From an uncultured Bacteroidales bacterium (lineage in GTDB: Bacteria; Bacteroidota; Bacteroidia; Bacteroidales; UBA932), in assembly GCA_900320185.1 (NCBI GenBank), contig ONRD01000012.1, positions 1 to 64,000 on the forward strand: 64,000 nt of DNA, written 5' to 3'. Within the stretch, counting starts at the first letter, position 1. Each line of letters begins with the position of its first letter. A model generated the notes under the pieces. That model had not been told where the DNA came from and searched no databases. It saw only the letters and a list, made by a program, of their open reading frames with translations. The translations under genes and the position numbers were made by a program. Positions 19,776 through 28,899 of this stretch are shown here, in pieces.

Positions 19776-22088
19776 TTACTTGCACCACCTGTCCAGCCAG
19801 TCGAAATAGGACCGGTGCCAGAACAATGCGTTCTGCGGCTGGAGTATCCAGTGGTTCTCCTCCGGGAAGACTATGAGTTTGGAAGGAACACCCATCATCT
19901 GTGCGCAGTTGAACGCCGCCATTCCCTGGTCGTACGGGATGCGGAAGTCCATCATGCCATGGATGCACAGGATCGGAGTGTGCCATTTGGTGACGTTGAG
20001 GGCTGGAGAGTTGGAGTAATGGCGCTGGGCCTTCGGAGCGTTGCTCCAGGGAGAACCGGCCTGCTGGATGCCTCCGAATGTCTTCCCGTCGCCTCTGGGA
20101 CCTGTCTCGCCGGGAGTGAATGAATATTCACTCAGCCCGCCGTTGTCCCAGTTCGGGAACCACATCTCCTCGGTCTCATAGTACATGTACTTTTCATCGA
20201 ATATTCCGGCATGGGCGATGAAGCAGTCGTAGGTGTCGCCGTGGATCCCCGCCATGTAGTACACGCTGAATCCACCGTACGAGGCCCCGCAGCCGGCGAT
20301 CTTGCCGACGTAAGGCTCCTTCTTCATCTCGCGGGCGGCGCTCAGGTAGTCCTGCATGTTGAGGCCGATGTAGTCGCCGCTGATCTGTTCGCACCAATCC
20401 TGGCCGAAAGCGGTCGTCCCACGGCGGTTGGGGAGAATGACGATGTAGCCCTGCGCGGCCATCAGCCGGTAGTTCCAGCGGTAGCTCCACCCCTGGCTGA
20501 GCGTACCCTGCGGGCCTCCAAGGAAGATCTCAATCGCAGGATAGGTCTTCGAAGGGTCGAACTTGGGAGGGTAGAGGACCCATGTGAGCATCTGCTTGCC
20601 GTCGACAGTCTTCACGAAACGCTGCTCGGTCTCGTAGGAGTCAAGCTGTCCGATAATGTGCCCGTTCTCATCCGAAATCCTGGAGAAGGCGCCGCTCTCT
20701 TCGTTGACCGCGACCAGTTCTGTCGGAAATTCCATCGAGCAGTAGCTGGCGAGGAGGGTGCCCTCGACAGCGGCGAAAGGAGAGTTGAAGTCATACCAGG
20801 CATCATCCGGAGTGATGCGGACAGGGGTGGGGGCGACGTCAAGATGGGCGCCGTCCACAGCGGCTGCACCCACGAGGGCGTCGACCTTGTAGATGGCCTG
20901 GAGCCCTTCCGTCAGGGCGTTGAAATAGATGACCCTCGAGTCGTCGGCCCAGACAGGACCGGCGGCATTGTACTTGAAGGCTGACGTGAGCTCGCGTATG
21001 TCTCCCACTTCGATGCCGGTCTGTCCGTCTCCCTGCGCTTCGCCGCCGGAGACTGATGCGACCATCAGGCGGACCTTGTCCGCCTCGTAACCGTTGCGCG
21101 CCATGCTGAGCCAAGCGATATGCTTCCCGTCGGGGCTCCAGGCGGGGTCGGTGTCGTACCCCCCGTCCATGGGGATCCTCTCCGTCTGCCCGGTCACTAT
21201 CTTGTACAGGTAGATCTCCGTGTCGGTTGAGAACGCATATTCACGGCCGGTCGCGACCTTCTTGCATGCATAGGCGACCATCTGGCCGTCCGGACTCCAT
21301 GCCGTCTGCTCGAGACCGCCGTAGGGCTCGAGAGGAAGCTCGTACTTCCCGGCATCCTCCCCGAGGATGTTGAGTGCATTATCCATGGTGGCCTTCTGCC
21401 CGGGTGCCGGTACAGGTGTCAGGTAGACCTGCGGCCTTTCTGTCGTCCAATGGTCCCAGTGACGGTACATCAAGTCTTCCGTGACAAATGCCTGGGCCTT
21501 GTCAAGGGCAGGATCGAAATCCTTGGGAGTCTTGACGGTGCCCGGAACCGTGCTGATGAACAGCATCTGGGTCTGGGAAGGATCCAGGCTGAATTCTCCG
21601 ATCCCTTCAGGGATGTCCGTCAGCTGGACCGCGCCCTTGAGCCCCGCTTCCTTCCCATCCTCGGGGAAGACCACGTCCGCCTTGAACACCTGACCTCCCT
21701 GCAGGAAGAAGACGGACTTGCCGTCGGCCCCCCATCTTGCATTGCTTATGCTTTTCCCTTCCGAGGTAAGCTGGACCTTTTCCCCGAAAGAGAGGCTTCC
21801 ATCCTCGGCTTTCCTGACTTCCTGGAGGAAAAGGTTCCTGCAGGAACGGTTCTGCTCGATGGATGTGTAGCTTACTCCGTAGAGAATCCATTTCCCGTCG
21901 GGAGACAGCCTCGGGTCTGAAAGCCTTCCCAGCGACAGAAGTACCTCAGGGGTCATCCTGCCGTCTTCTACCTGTATGCCGGAAGGCCCGATGTAACCTT
22001 GGCTTCCGGTGTCGCCATTCTTTGGACTGCAACTGAACATTGTCGTGATCGCGGCTGCCGCAAAAGCAGCCTTTCTAAGGGTTTTCAT
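19776..22088 (-). CDS. S9 family prolyl oligopeptidase-type peptidase (lipoprotein)
   Basis: A 770-residue serine peptidase that cleaves short peptides in the periplasm or at the surface. The lipobox is MFSC20. The N-terminal half is a beta-propeller with WD40-like beta repeats (DPAWSPDGKHIAWLS, QTAWSPDGQMVAYA). The C-terminal alpha/beta hydrolase holds the triad: Ser near 603 in GCGASYGGFS, Asp near 714 in MDFRIPYDQG and His near 745 in EENHWIL. The gene begins 2 nt after the WYL regulator stops, so both are in one operon. The precise specificity (dipeptidyl or acylaminoacyl) cannot be assigned. Confidence 0.92.
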   Translation of the reverse strand: MKTLRKAAFAAAAITTMFSCSPKNGDTGSQGYIGPSGIQVEDGRMTPEVLLSLGRLSDPRLSPDGKWILYGVSYTSIEQNRSCRNLFLQEVRKAEDGSLSFGEKVQLTSEGKSISNARWGADGKSVFFLQGGQVFKADVVFPEDGKEAGLKGAVQLTDIPEGIGEFSLDPSQTQMLFISTVPGTVKTPKDFDPALDKAQAFVTEDLMYRHWDHWTTERPQVYLTPVPAPGQKATMDNALNILGEDAGKYELPLEPYGGLEQTAWSPDGQMVAYACKKVATGREYAFSTDTEIYLYKIVTGQTERIPMDGGYDTDPAWSPDGKHIAWLSMARNGYEADKVRLMVASVSGGEAQGDGQTGIEVGDIRELTSAFKYNAAGPVWADDSRVIYFNALTEGLQAIYKVDALVGAAAVDGAHLDVAPTPVRITPDDAWYDFNSPFAAVEGTLLASYCSMEFPTELVAVNEESGAFSRISDENGHIIGQLDSYETEQRFVKTVDGKQMLTWVLYPPKFDPSKTYPAIEIFLGGPQGTLSQGWSYRWNYRLMAAQGYIVILPNRRGTTAFGQDWCEQISGDYIGLNMQDYLSAAREMKKEPYVGKIAGCGASYGGFSVYYMAGIHGDTYDCFIAHAGIFDEKYMYYETEEMWFPNWDNGGLSEYSFTPGETGPRGDGKTFGGIQQAGSPWSNAPKAQRHYSNSPALNVTKWHTPILCIHGMMDFRIPYDQGMAAFNCAQMMGVPSKLIVFPEENHWILQPQNALFWHRSYFDWLDRWCK

Positions 22089-22090
22089 GA

Positions 22091-23044
22091 TTATCTGTAC
22101 TGTTTGCTTGCTTTTTCAAGTTCATCTGCGACTGCTCTCCTCAAGTCTTCAGGTTCAAGGACTTCGACACGGTCTCCCAGTCTGCAGAACTCCATGACGA
22201 GATTCTTGTCCGGGATGACCCTGAGCTTGAATGTCACTCTCCCTCTATCGTCAGGGACTCCTTCCTCGGCCTGCGAATGGTGGAGGGGAAGGTCCCTCAG
22301 GTAAGCCGCCTCTTCGGCCGTTGCGCGGAATCTTACAAGGACGGATTTCTGCCCGGGTTTCGGAAAGAAGATCCCGAAACTTCTGGCGAAAGTCTCGTCC
22401 ACGTCGAAGCCGCGGGGCATCCTGAAAGGCTTGTCGGTCTCCAGGAGGGAGAGTATCCGGTCCAGCCCGTAAACCCTCCATGCAGCCGGATCCGAGTTGG
22501 GAAGTTCGCCGCCTTGCGGGTTCGCCGCCCGCTCATGGCAGAAAGCCACAAGATACCATCTGCGCTCATGCTCTTTGACCGCGAAAGGTTGAAGGTGAAG
22601 CGTTTCTGGAGAAACGGAACCATATTTCCTGTATTCGATCTCGATTTCCCTTGATTCCTCCATGGCCTGCATTACCGTGGTGAGGTATTTCCTGCCTGAC
22701 GGGATCTCTTCGACTGAAACCCGTCCTGACAGCCTTTCCTTGCTCATGGACAGGAGGTTGTTCACGGTGAAAGTGTCTATGAGCCAGCCTATGCTGCTTT
22801 CATTGTCCAATGCGTCCTCGCTGGAAGGGATGTAGTAGCGTTTGGTGCTGCGGTCGCACAGGATCTCTATGCCGAAAACATCTTCTATGGCAAGGCGGTG
22901 GTTGTTGAAAGTCCTTCTGGAATAGTCCTGGGAGAACCGGCGTTCGTACTTGTCTGCAATCTCTTTCATCGGCAGCCCGCGGCTGCCGGCTGCTGACAGT
23001 GTCTGTATGAGCCACACGTATTTCCCGATCAGTTCCGTGACCAT
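22091..23044 (-). CDS. WYL-domain transcriptional regulator
   Basis: A 317-residue cytoplasmic regulator. Residues 1-80 contain a winged helix region (SRRTFNNHRLAIEDVFGIEI). The middle holds the WYL domain (REIEIEYRKYG, ERRWYLVAFCHE). A WCX-like C-terminal domain follows, with RVIPDKNLVMEFCRLGDRVEVLEP. The frame is open to a GTG at 23071, but the -7 box TACCTTTG ends at 23074, so the ATG at 23044 is the better start, with a leader of about 25 nt. It is translated just before the S9 peptidase. WYL proteins usually sense a ligand; none can be named here. Confidence 0.88.
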   Translation of the reverse strand: MVTELIGKYVWLIQTLSAAGSRGLPMKEIADKYERRFSQDYSRRTFNNHRLAIEDVFGIEILCDRSTKRYYIPSSEDALDNESSIGWLIDTFTVNNLLSMSKERLSGRVSVEEIPSGRKYLTTVMQAMEESREIEIEYRKYGSVSPETLHLQPFAVKEHERRWYLVAFCHERAANPQGGELPNSDPAAWRVYGLDRILSLLETDKPFRMPRGFDVDETFARSFGIFFPKPGQKSVLVRFRATAEEAAYLRDLPLHHSQAEEGVPDDRGRVTFKLRVIPDKNLVMEFCRLGDRVEVLEPEDLRRAVADELEKASKQYR

Positions 23045-23073
23045 TTCCTTCAATGTGCTTGACCTTGGCACAC

Positions 23074-23081
23074 CAAAGGTA
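23074..23081 (-). promoter_or_regulatory. -7 box of the WYL-S9 operon
   Basis: TACCTTTG on the minus strand. Its position rules out the GTG at 23071 and sets the WYL start at 23044. Confidence 0.55.
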
Positions 23082-23165
23082 GTGATTTTTCATCATGTTC
23101 CATGCAATGTTCCTGAAATCCGGGATTTGGACTTGATGGATGCCCTTTGTTGTTTTATTTATTGT

Positions 23166-23173
23166 TATTTTTG
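23166..23173 (+). promoter_or_regulatory. -7 box directly before the orphan lipoprotein
   Basis: TATTTTTG ends 4 nt before the ATG at 23178 (9 nt further to the next in-frame ATG). The mRNA would start at or next to the first codon. Confidence 0.6.
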
Positions 23174-23177
23174 CAGC

Positions 23178-23648
23178 ATGTTCGACATGACAAGTAGAAT
23201 CGGTAAGGTTGCCAGGCGGATCGGCGGAGCCCTTCTCGCCCTTCTGGGTTTCTCTTCCTGCTCCAAGATAATCGAAGTACCTCTCGAGTACGGCACTCCC
23301 AATGCCACCTACAGGATTTCAGGAACTGTCAAGTCAAAGTCCGGCGATGCCATCGGCGGCGTGCAGGTCGCCTTGAAGTTCGTCGTTCCCAATACCGAAG
23401 AAAGATACCTTCACAAGGACACCCTTTACTCCGACAAGTCCGGTGAGTTCAGCAAGGAAGTCCGGGTTTTCCCTGTCTCGACCATTGAAATGACCTTCAA
23501 CGACATCGACGGGGATATGAATGGAGGGGAGTTCGAGTCTGAAAAGGCAGTGGTCACTCCCGTGCAGTCTGAAAAGGGGAGCGGCTCATGGTATAATGGA
23601 AGCTTCGACGTCCGCCACGATGCGGTGCTGGAAAAGAAGGCGGAGTGA
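23178..23648 (+). CDS. Putative radical-SAM-associated lipoprotein (orphan)
   Basis: A 156-residue lipoprotein. The LLALLGFSSCSKII lipobox region, followed by EYGTPNATYRISGTVKSKSGDAIGGV, closely resembles a Bacteroidales family annotated as lipoproteins encoded beside a radical SAM enzyme. The mature part looks like a carboxypeptidase-regulatory-type beta-sandwich. No radical SAM gene is next to it here: a WYL regulator is divergent and recG convergent. Starts at 23178 or 23187 are both possible. The function is unknown, and the family call is from memory of the motif pattern. Confidence 0.65.
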   Translation: MFDMTSRIGKVARRIGGALLALLGFSSCSKIIEVPLEYGTPNATYRISGTVKSKSGDAIGGVQVALKFVVPNTEERYLHKDTLYSDKSGEFSKEVRVFPVSTIEMTFNDIDGDMNGGEFESEKAVVTPVQSEKGSGSWYNGSFDVRHDAVLEKKAE

Positions 23649-23653
23649 TCCTC

Positions 23654-25765
23654 TCAGGAAATCTTGCTGAAATCCCTTACATCGTACTTGTCCTTCCTCA
23701 TCTCTGAGGCCAGGGTTCGGTTGATTTCCATTTCCAGCGTGGGATCGTCCGCCAGGACTTTCCCGGCGTAGCTCCTTGCATCGGACAGGATCTGTCCGTC
23801 CTTTGCCAGGGAGGCTATGTTCAATGAGACGGGCAGCCCGCTCTGGGCCGTCCCTTCAAGGTCTCCCGGGCCCCTCATCTTCATGTCTTCTTCGGCAAGG
23901 TCGAATCCGTTCTCGGTGGCGCACATCAGGTCGAGCCTCCTGCGTGATTCCTTGCTGACTTTGTTCCCATGCATCAGGACGCAGAAAGACTCTTCCGAAC
24001 CTCTTCCGACCCTGCCCCTGAGCTGGTGTAGCTGGGCCAGGCCGAACCTTTCAGCGCTCTCTATGACCATGACGGATGCGTTGGGAACATCCACTCCGAC
24101 TTCTATCACCGTCGTCGAGACCAGGATCTGGGCACGTCCGGACGCGAAGGCGTCCATGTTGAATTTCTTCACTTCGGACGTCTGCTGGCCGTGGACGACG
24201 GCGACTTTGTAGGTGGATTCGGGGAAATGGGCGATAATGTCCTCCACTCCCTTCTCCAGGTTCTGGTAGTCCACCTTCTCGCTTTCGAATATGAGGGGGT
24301 AGACGATGAAGACCTGCCGCCCGAAGGAGATCTGCCTTTTCATGAAGTTGTAGAGCTCCGGCCTCTTGCCTTCTCCGATGCAGAGAGTCTTTACCGGCTT
24401 CCTTCCGGGAGGCATCTCGTCGATCACGGAAACGTCCAGGTCCCCGTACAGCGTCATTGCCAGAGTCCGCGGAATAGGCGTCGCGGTCATTACGAGTATG
24501 TGCGGCGGTATCCCTCCGGCGCCTTTCGCCCATAGCCTGGACCGCTGTTCAACCCCGAAGCGGTGCTGTTCGTCGATCACTGCAAGGCCGAGACTTCTGA
24601 ATTCCACGTCTTCTTCTATCAAGGCATGCGTCCCGATGATTATCCCGACCGAGCCGTCCTTCAGGCCCTCGTGGATCGGTTTCCTCTCCGCCCTGGTGGT
24701 GGATCCAGTCAGCAGTTCGCACCTGACCCCTGTCGGAGCAAGATACCTGCTGATGTTGATGAAATGCTGGCGGGCGAGCACCTCGGTCGGAGCCATGATG
24801 CAGGCCTGGCAGCCGTTCCCCACGGCAATCAGGCTGGTCAGGACGGCAACCATGGTCTTGCCGGATCCGACGTCGCCCTGGAGGAGCCTGTTCATCTGGC
24901 TTCCGCTCATCAAGTCGGCCCGTATCTCCTTTATCACCCTCTTCTGCGCTCCGGTCAGGTCATAGGGAAGAGAGTTGAAACAGGCATGGAACGCCGGCCC
25001 GACCTTCTCCATCATGATGCCCCGGGAGGCCCTGCTCCGGATGTATTTCTGTTTCAGGAGGGACAACTGCAGGAGGAACAGCTCTTCCCACTTCAGGCGG
25101 TACTGTGCCTTCGAGAGAGCGGTGCTGTCGACGGGGAAATGGATGTTGCGTATGGCATATTTGAGCGGCACCAGGCCTTTCTCCTTCATTACATATTCGG
25201 GAAGGGTCTCTTCCACGTCGCCGATCGCCATGTCGATGGCCTCGGCCATCAGCTTGTTGAGCACCTTGTTGGTGACCCCTCCGTTGCGCAGCCTGTCGGT
25301 GGAATTGTAGACCCCGGTCAGCACGCCGGAAAAGCCCTGGGCATTCCCTGAAGGGGGATTGTCTATCTCCGGATGCACCATGTTCATCCTCCCGTTGAAG
25401 ACGGAAGGCTTGCCGAAGAAGAGGAACACGCTTCCGACCTTCAGCCTGTCGTAGGTGTACTTGATTCCCTTGAAGAACACCAGCTCCATCTGTCCGCTGT
25501 CGTCCTGGACGATGACGCTGAGGCGCTTGAGCCCCTTGCCGGTGAGTTCCGAAGAGACTACCCTGGCGAGAATCTGCACGAAAGCGTTCTCACCCCTGAC
25601 GTCCGCTATCCTCTGGATTGAACTGCGGTCGATGTACCTGAATGGATAGACGTGAAGGAGGTCTCCAACCGTGGAGACCTCCAGTTCGCTCCTCAGCAGG
25701 GAAGCCCGCTTGGGCCCCACTCCCGGCAGGAACTGCACATCCGTGTCCAGTTTGTTCTTGTACAT
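23654..25765 (-). CDS. recG: ATP-dependent DNA helicase RecG
   Basis: RecG reverses stalled replication forks and branch-migrates Holliday junctions. The 703-residue protein has an N-terminal helix-hairpin-like start (FLPGVGPKRASLLRSELEVS), then the OB-fold wedge domain (about 50-150). Two helicase domains follow, with GDVGSGKTM (Walker A), DEQHRFG (motif II), MTATPIPRTLAMT (motif III) and HQLRGRVGRG (motif VI). All are intact. It lies 24 nt after pdxA and is probably the last gene of the rfbDAC-pdxA-recG transcript. Confidence 0.96.
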   Translation of the reverse strand: MYKNKLDTDVQFLPGVGPKRASLLRSELEVSTVGDLLHVYPFRYIDRSSIQRIADVRGENAFVQILARVVSSELTGKGLKRLSVIVQDDSGQMELVFFKGIKYTYDRLKVGSVFLFFGKPSVFNGRMNMVHPEIDNPPSGNAQGFSGVLTGVYNSTDRLRNGGVTNKVLNKLMAEAIDMAIGDVEETLPEYVMKEKGLVPLKYAIRNIHFPVDSTALSKAQYRLKWEELFLLQLSLLKQKYIRSRASRGIMMEKVGPAFHACFNSLPYDLTGAQKRVIKEIRADLMSGSQMNRLLQGDVGSGKTMVAVLTSLIAVGNGCQACIMAPTEVLARQHFINISRYLAPTGVRCELLTGSTTRAERKPIHEGLKDGSVGIIIGTHALIEEDVEFRSLGLAVIDEQHRFGVEQRSRLWAKGAGGIPPHILVMTATPIPRTLAMTLYGDLDVSVIDEMPPGRKPVKTLCIGEGKRPELYNFMKRQISFGRQVFIVYPLIFESEKVDYQNLEKGVEDIIAHFPESTYKVAVVHGQQTSEVKKFNMDAFASGRAQILVSTTVIEVGVDVPNASVMVIESAERFGLAQLHQLRGRVGRGSEESFCVLMHGNKVSKESRRRLDLMCATENGFDLAEEDMKMRGPGDLEGTAQSGLPVSLNIASLAKDGQILSDARSYAGKVLADDPTLEMEINRTLASEMRKDKYDVRDFSKIS

Positions 25766-25789
25766 CGGGAACAGATTCGCGTGATGGGC

Positions 25790-26842
25790 CTACCGTCCGT
25801 TGCCGAGTCTTCCTTCCTGGATGGCATCGTAGCTTGACCTCTTCCTGAATATGTCGATGGCCGTGAAGATGGAAGACATCATCGAATGGGGGTCTGCCTC
25901 ATCCCTTCCGGCCATCTCGTAGGCCGTCCCGTGGTCAGGGGATGTCCGGACTATCGGAAGCCCGGCGGTGAAGTTGACTCCGTCCTCGAATGCGAGGGCC
26001 TTGAAGGGAGCGAGCCCCTGGTCGTGGTACATGGCAAGGGTGGCGTCGAACCTGCCGTACTGGCCGAGTCCGAAGAATCCGTCGGGCGAGTAGGGACCGA
26101 AGGCCATGATCCCTTCCTCGTTGGCGGCCTTGACGGCAGGAAGGATGATCTTTTCCTCTTCGTCTCCGAGCAGCCCTCCATCCCCGCAGTGCGGATTGAG
26201 TCCGAGTACGGCGATCTTCGGCTCCACGACGCCGAAGTCCCTTTTGAGGGATGAAGACATGAGCCTCAGTTTGCTGAGGATCTTCTCCTGGCTGATCGAG
26301 CCCGGCACTTCCTTGAGGGGAATATGCCCGGTGACCACGCTGATTTTCAGGCTGTCGGAGACCATGAACATGGCCACGTCCCCGACCCCGAACTCCTTCT
26401 GGAGGTATTCGGTGTGTCCGGTGTTGCCGAACCCTTCGTTTACCATGGCCCTCTTGTTGATCGGCGCCGTCACGAGCACGTCGATGTCCCCGGCCTTGAT
26501 GTCCTTGACCGCGCACTCAAGGGACCTTATCGCCGACTTCGCGGATTCCGGAGTGGACTGCCCGGGCTCTACGAACACATTGTCCGGAAGGCAGTTGACT
26601 ATGTTTATCTTCCTGGGCTTGGCATCCTTGGCGCTCTGGATCACATAGGTGTCCATCTGGTCGAGGTTGTGGATCAGCTTGCGGTAGAAGCCGAAGATCT
26701 TCGACGAGCCGTAGATCACCGGGGTGAACGACTCGAGGATCCTTGCGTCGGCAAGGGACTTGATGATCACTTCATAGCCTATACCGTTGCCGTCGCCCTG
26801 GGTGATGCCGACGAGCGGCTTTCTGGAAATTCTGTCTGACAT
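25790..26842 (-). CDS. pdxA: 4-hydroxythreonine-4-phosphate dehydrogenase
   Basis: PdxA oxidises 4-phosphohydroxy-L-threonine in the DXP-dependent pyridoxal phosphate pathway. The 350-residue protein has the N-terminal GITQGDGNGIGYEV, the metal-binding histidine in NTGHTEYL, the NPHCGDGG loop, and YHDQGLAPFKAL near the C-terminus. It is translated between the rfbC-RNase H fusion and recG. pdxJ, its usual pathway partner, is not in the window. Confidence 0.95.
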   Translation of the reverse strand: MSDRISRKPLVGITQGDGNGIGYEVIIKSLADARILESFTPVIYGSSKIFGFYRKLIHNLDQMDTYVIQSAKDAKPRKINIVNCLPDNVFVEPGQSTPESAKSAIRSLECAVKDIKAGDIDVLVTAPINKRAMVNEGFGNTGHTEYLQKEFGVGDVAMFMVSDSLKISVVTGHIPLKEVPGSISQEKILSKLRLMSSSLKRDFGVVEPKIAVLGLNPHCGDGGLLGDEEEKIILPAVKAANEEGIMAFGPYSPDGFFGLGQYGRFDATLAMYHDQGLAPFKALAFEDGVNFTAGLPIVRTSPDHGTAYEMAGRDEADPHSMMSSIFTAIDIFRKRSSYDAIQEGRLGNGR

Positions 26843-26877
26843 TGTCCTATCGTTAAGTTATCCTGTTGTATGTTATC

Positions 26878-27951
26878 CTATTCTCCGAAATCTATCGTGT
26901 TGTCTTGCCTGGCCTGTTTGGAAAGTACGTAGCCCTCGTCTTCGGGAAGACCAGCCGCCGCAGCGGCAGCGACGGCGAGTGAATCGCATCTCTCGTTCTC
27001 GGGATGGCCGGCGTGCCCTTTGATCCAATGGAAGGTCACGTCGTGCCGGCGGAAGACATCGAGAAACCTTTGCCAGAGGTCCTGGTTCTCGACGGGCTTC
27101 TTGTCCGACTTCTTCCAGCCCTTCCTCTCCCAGTTGGCCAGCCATCCCTCATTGACGGCCTTCACGACGTAGGAAGAGTCGCTGAAGACTTCTACCTTCG
27201 CATTGGGACGGCGTATCGCTTCAAGCCCGGTTATCACTGCGAGGAGTTCCATCCTGTTGTTCGTGGTGAGGGAGAACCCTCCGCTCATCTCCTTGCCCAT
27301 GGTGCCGCATTTCAGCACCACGCCGTAGCCTCCCGGGCCTGGATTGCCGCTGGCTGCACCGTCAGTGTAGAGGAATATGGGAAGAGCCTTGGCGGAGGCA
27401 CCGTCACGTTCAAGGACAAGGTCCTTCAGCCTGGGATGGCGGCTGTCCTTTTCGGAAAGAATTACCTTGTCTGCGGGGACATGCCAGTCGATCCCGAGGT
27501 CCGGGTCGTCCCAGGCTATGGCCCCTTCGGACTCCTTGCAGTAGAAGTTGTCGCACTTGTACTGGAATATGGCCTCTTCGCTCAGGACGCTGAATCCGTG
27601 GGCCAGGCCGCGCGGAATGAAGAACTGGAGGTGGTTCTCTTCCGAGAGCACGACAGAGACGTGCTGTCCGAAAGTAGGGGAGAGAGGTCGGATGTCGACC
27701 GCGACGTCGAGCACGGTGCCCTTGACCACCCTTACCAACTTGCTCTGGGCGTGGACCCCCTTCTGGAAGTGGAGGCCCCTGACGACTCCGTAGCTTGATT
27801 TGCTTTCATTGTCCTGCACGAAATCCACATGGCCCACCTTCTGGTCGAACTCCTTCTGGTTGAAAGATTCGAAAAAGTAGCCCCTGTCGTCCTTGAACAG
27901 CCTGGGTTCGATGATGAACACTCCTTCAATCCCGGTCTTCCTTGCTTCCAT
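26878..27951 (-). CDS. Fusion: dTDP-4-dehydrorhamnose 3,5-epimerase - ribonuclease HI
   Basis: One uninterrupted 357-residue frame encodes two complete enzymes. Residues 1 to about 185 are RfbC, with VRGLHFQ (catalytic His61), the [10 protein letters not shown] loop and a FQYKCDNFY segment (Tyr131). Residues about 192-345 are RNase HI, with [15 protein letters not shown] (Asp197), [10 protein letters not shown] (Glu235), VFSDSSYV (Asp258) and ENERCDSLA (Asp323). The linker ([15 protein letters not shown]) has no Met, so RNase HI cannot start on its own at a normal codon. It sits in the rfb operon, 24 nt after rfbA. Both active sites look intact. The pairing has no obvious metabolic logic. Confidence 0.93.
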   Translation of the reverse strand: MEARKTGIEGVFIIEPRLFKDDRGYFFESFNQKEFDQKVGHVDFVQDNESKSSYGVVRGLHFQKGVHAQSKLVRVVKGTVLDVAVDIRPLSPTFGQHVSVVLSEENHLQFFIPRGLAHGFSVLSEEAIFQYKCDNFYCKESEGAIAWDDPDLGIDWHVPADKVILSEKDSRHPRLKDLVLERDGASAKALPIFLYTDGAASGNPGPGGYGVVLKCGTMGKEMSGGFSLTTNNRMELLAVITGLEAIRRPNAKVEVFSDSSYVVKAVNEGWLANWERKGWKKSDKKPVENQDLWQRFLDVFRRHDVTFHWIKGHAGHPENERCDSLAVAAAAAAGLPEDEGYVLSKQARQDNTIDFGE

Positions 27952-27975
27952 CTTTCACTTCCTCCCGTGCTGAGC

Positions 27976-28854
27976 CTACCCCTCGTCCGCCACCTTCATC
28001 AGGTACTGCCCGTACTGGTTCTTTATCATCGGAGCGGCCAGTTCCCGAAGCTTCCCCTCGCTGATCCAGCCGTTCCTGAAAGCTATCTCTTCCAGGCAGG
28101 CCACCTTGAGGCCCTGCCTTTTCTCGATCACTTCGATGTAGGTCGACGCCTCGGCAAGGGATTCGTGGGTGCCGGTGTCGAGCCATGCGAAGCCCCTGCC
28201 CAGTTTCTGGACCTTCAGCTTCCCGGCGGCCAGGAACTCCTGGTTTACCGTAGTGATCTCCAGTTCGCCCCTTGCCGACGGCTTTATGGTCTTGGCCACG
28301 GAGACAACCTCGTTCGGGTAGAAATAGAGGCCGGTCACGGCGTAGTTGCTCTTGGGCTCGAGGGGTTTCTCCTCAATGCTCAGGCAGTTGCCCGCTTCGT
28401 CGAATTCCGCGACACCGTACCTCTGGGGATCGCTGACCCAGTAGCCGAAAACCGTAGCCTTCCCTTCCTGCTCGGCGGTCCTGACGGCCTCCTGGAGCTG
28501 CTCATGGAAGCCGGCTCCCTGGAAGATGTTGTCTCCCAGGACAAGGCATGCGCAGTTGCTGCCGACGAACTCCTCGCCGATTATGAAGGCCTGGGCAAGC
28601 CCGTCCGGGGAGGGCTGTTCGGCGTACTCGAAACGTACTCCGAAATCGCTCCCGTCGCCGAGGAGCCTCCTGAATCCGGGCAGGTCGGCCGGAGTCGAGA
28701 TTATTAGGATGTCCCTTATCCCTGCATTCATGAGTACTGAGACCGGGTAGTAGACCATCGGCTTGTCGAAGACCGGCAGCAGCTGCTTGCTCACTCCCTT
28801 GGTGATGGGGTAGAGACGTGTGCCGCTTCCTCCGGCCAGAACTATTCCTTTCAT
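27976..28854 (-). CDS. rfbA: Glucose-1-phosphate thymidylyltransferase
   Basis: RfbA joins glucose-1-phosphate and dTTP to give dTDP-glucose, the first step of dTDP-L-rhamnose synthesis. The 292-residue protein begins with [18 protein letters not shown] (nucleotide-binding loop). The sugar-site motifs FIIGEEFVG and LGDNIFQG are present, as is [14 protein letters not shown] near residue 220. It lies 45 nt after rfbD and 24 nt before the rfbC fusion. All four pathway steps are encoded in 26.9-31.0 kb. Confidence 0.97.
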   Translation of the reverse strand: MKGIVLAGGSGTRLYPITKGVSKQLLPVFDKPMVYYPVSVLMNAGIRDILIISTPADLPGFRRLLGDGSDFGVRFEYAEQPSPDGLAQAFIIGEEFVGSNCACLVLGDNIFQGAGFHEQLQEAVRTAEQEGKATVFGYWVSDPQRYGVAEFDEAGNCLSIEEKPLEPKSNYAVTGLYFYPNEVVSVAKTIKPSARGELEITTVNQEFLAAGKLKVQKLGRGFAWLDTGTHESLAEASTYIEVIEKRQGLKVACLEEIAFRNGWISEGKLRELAAPMIKNQYGQYLMKVADEG

Positions 28855-28899
28855 GATTATCTGATTATCGGTAGAGTTTCAGTCTTTACGGTACGCACT

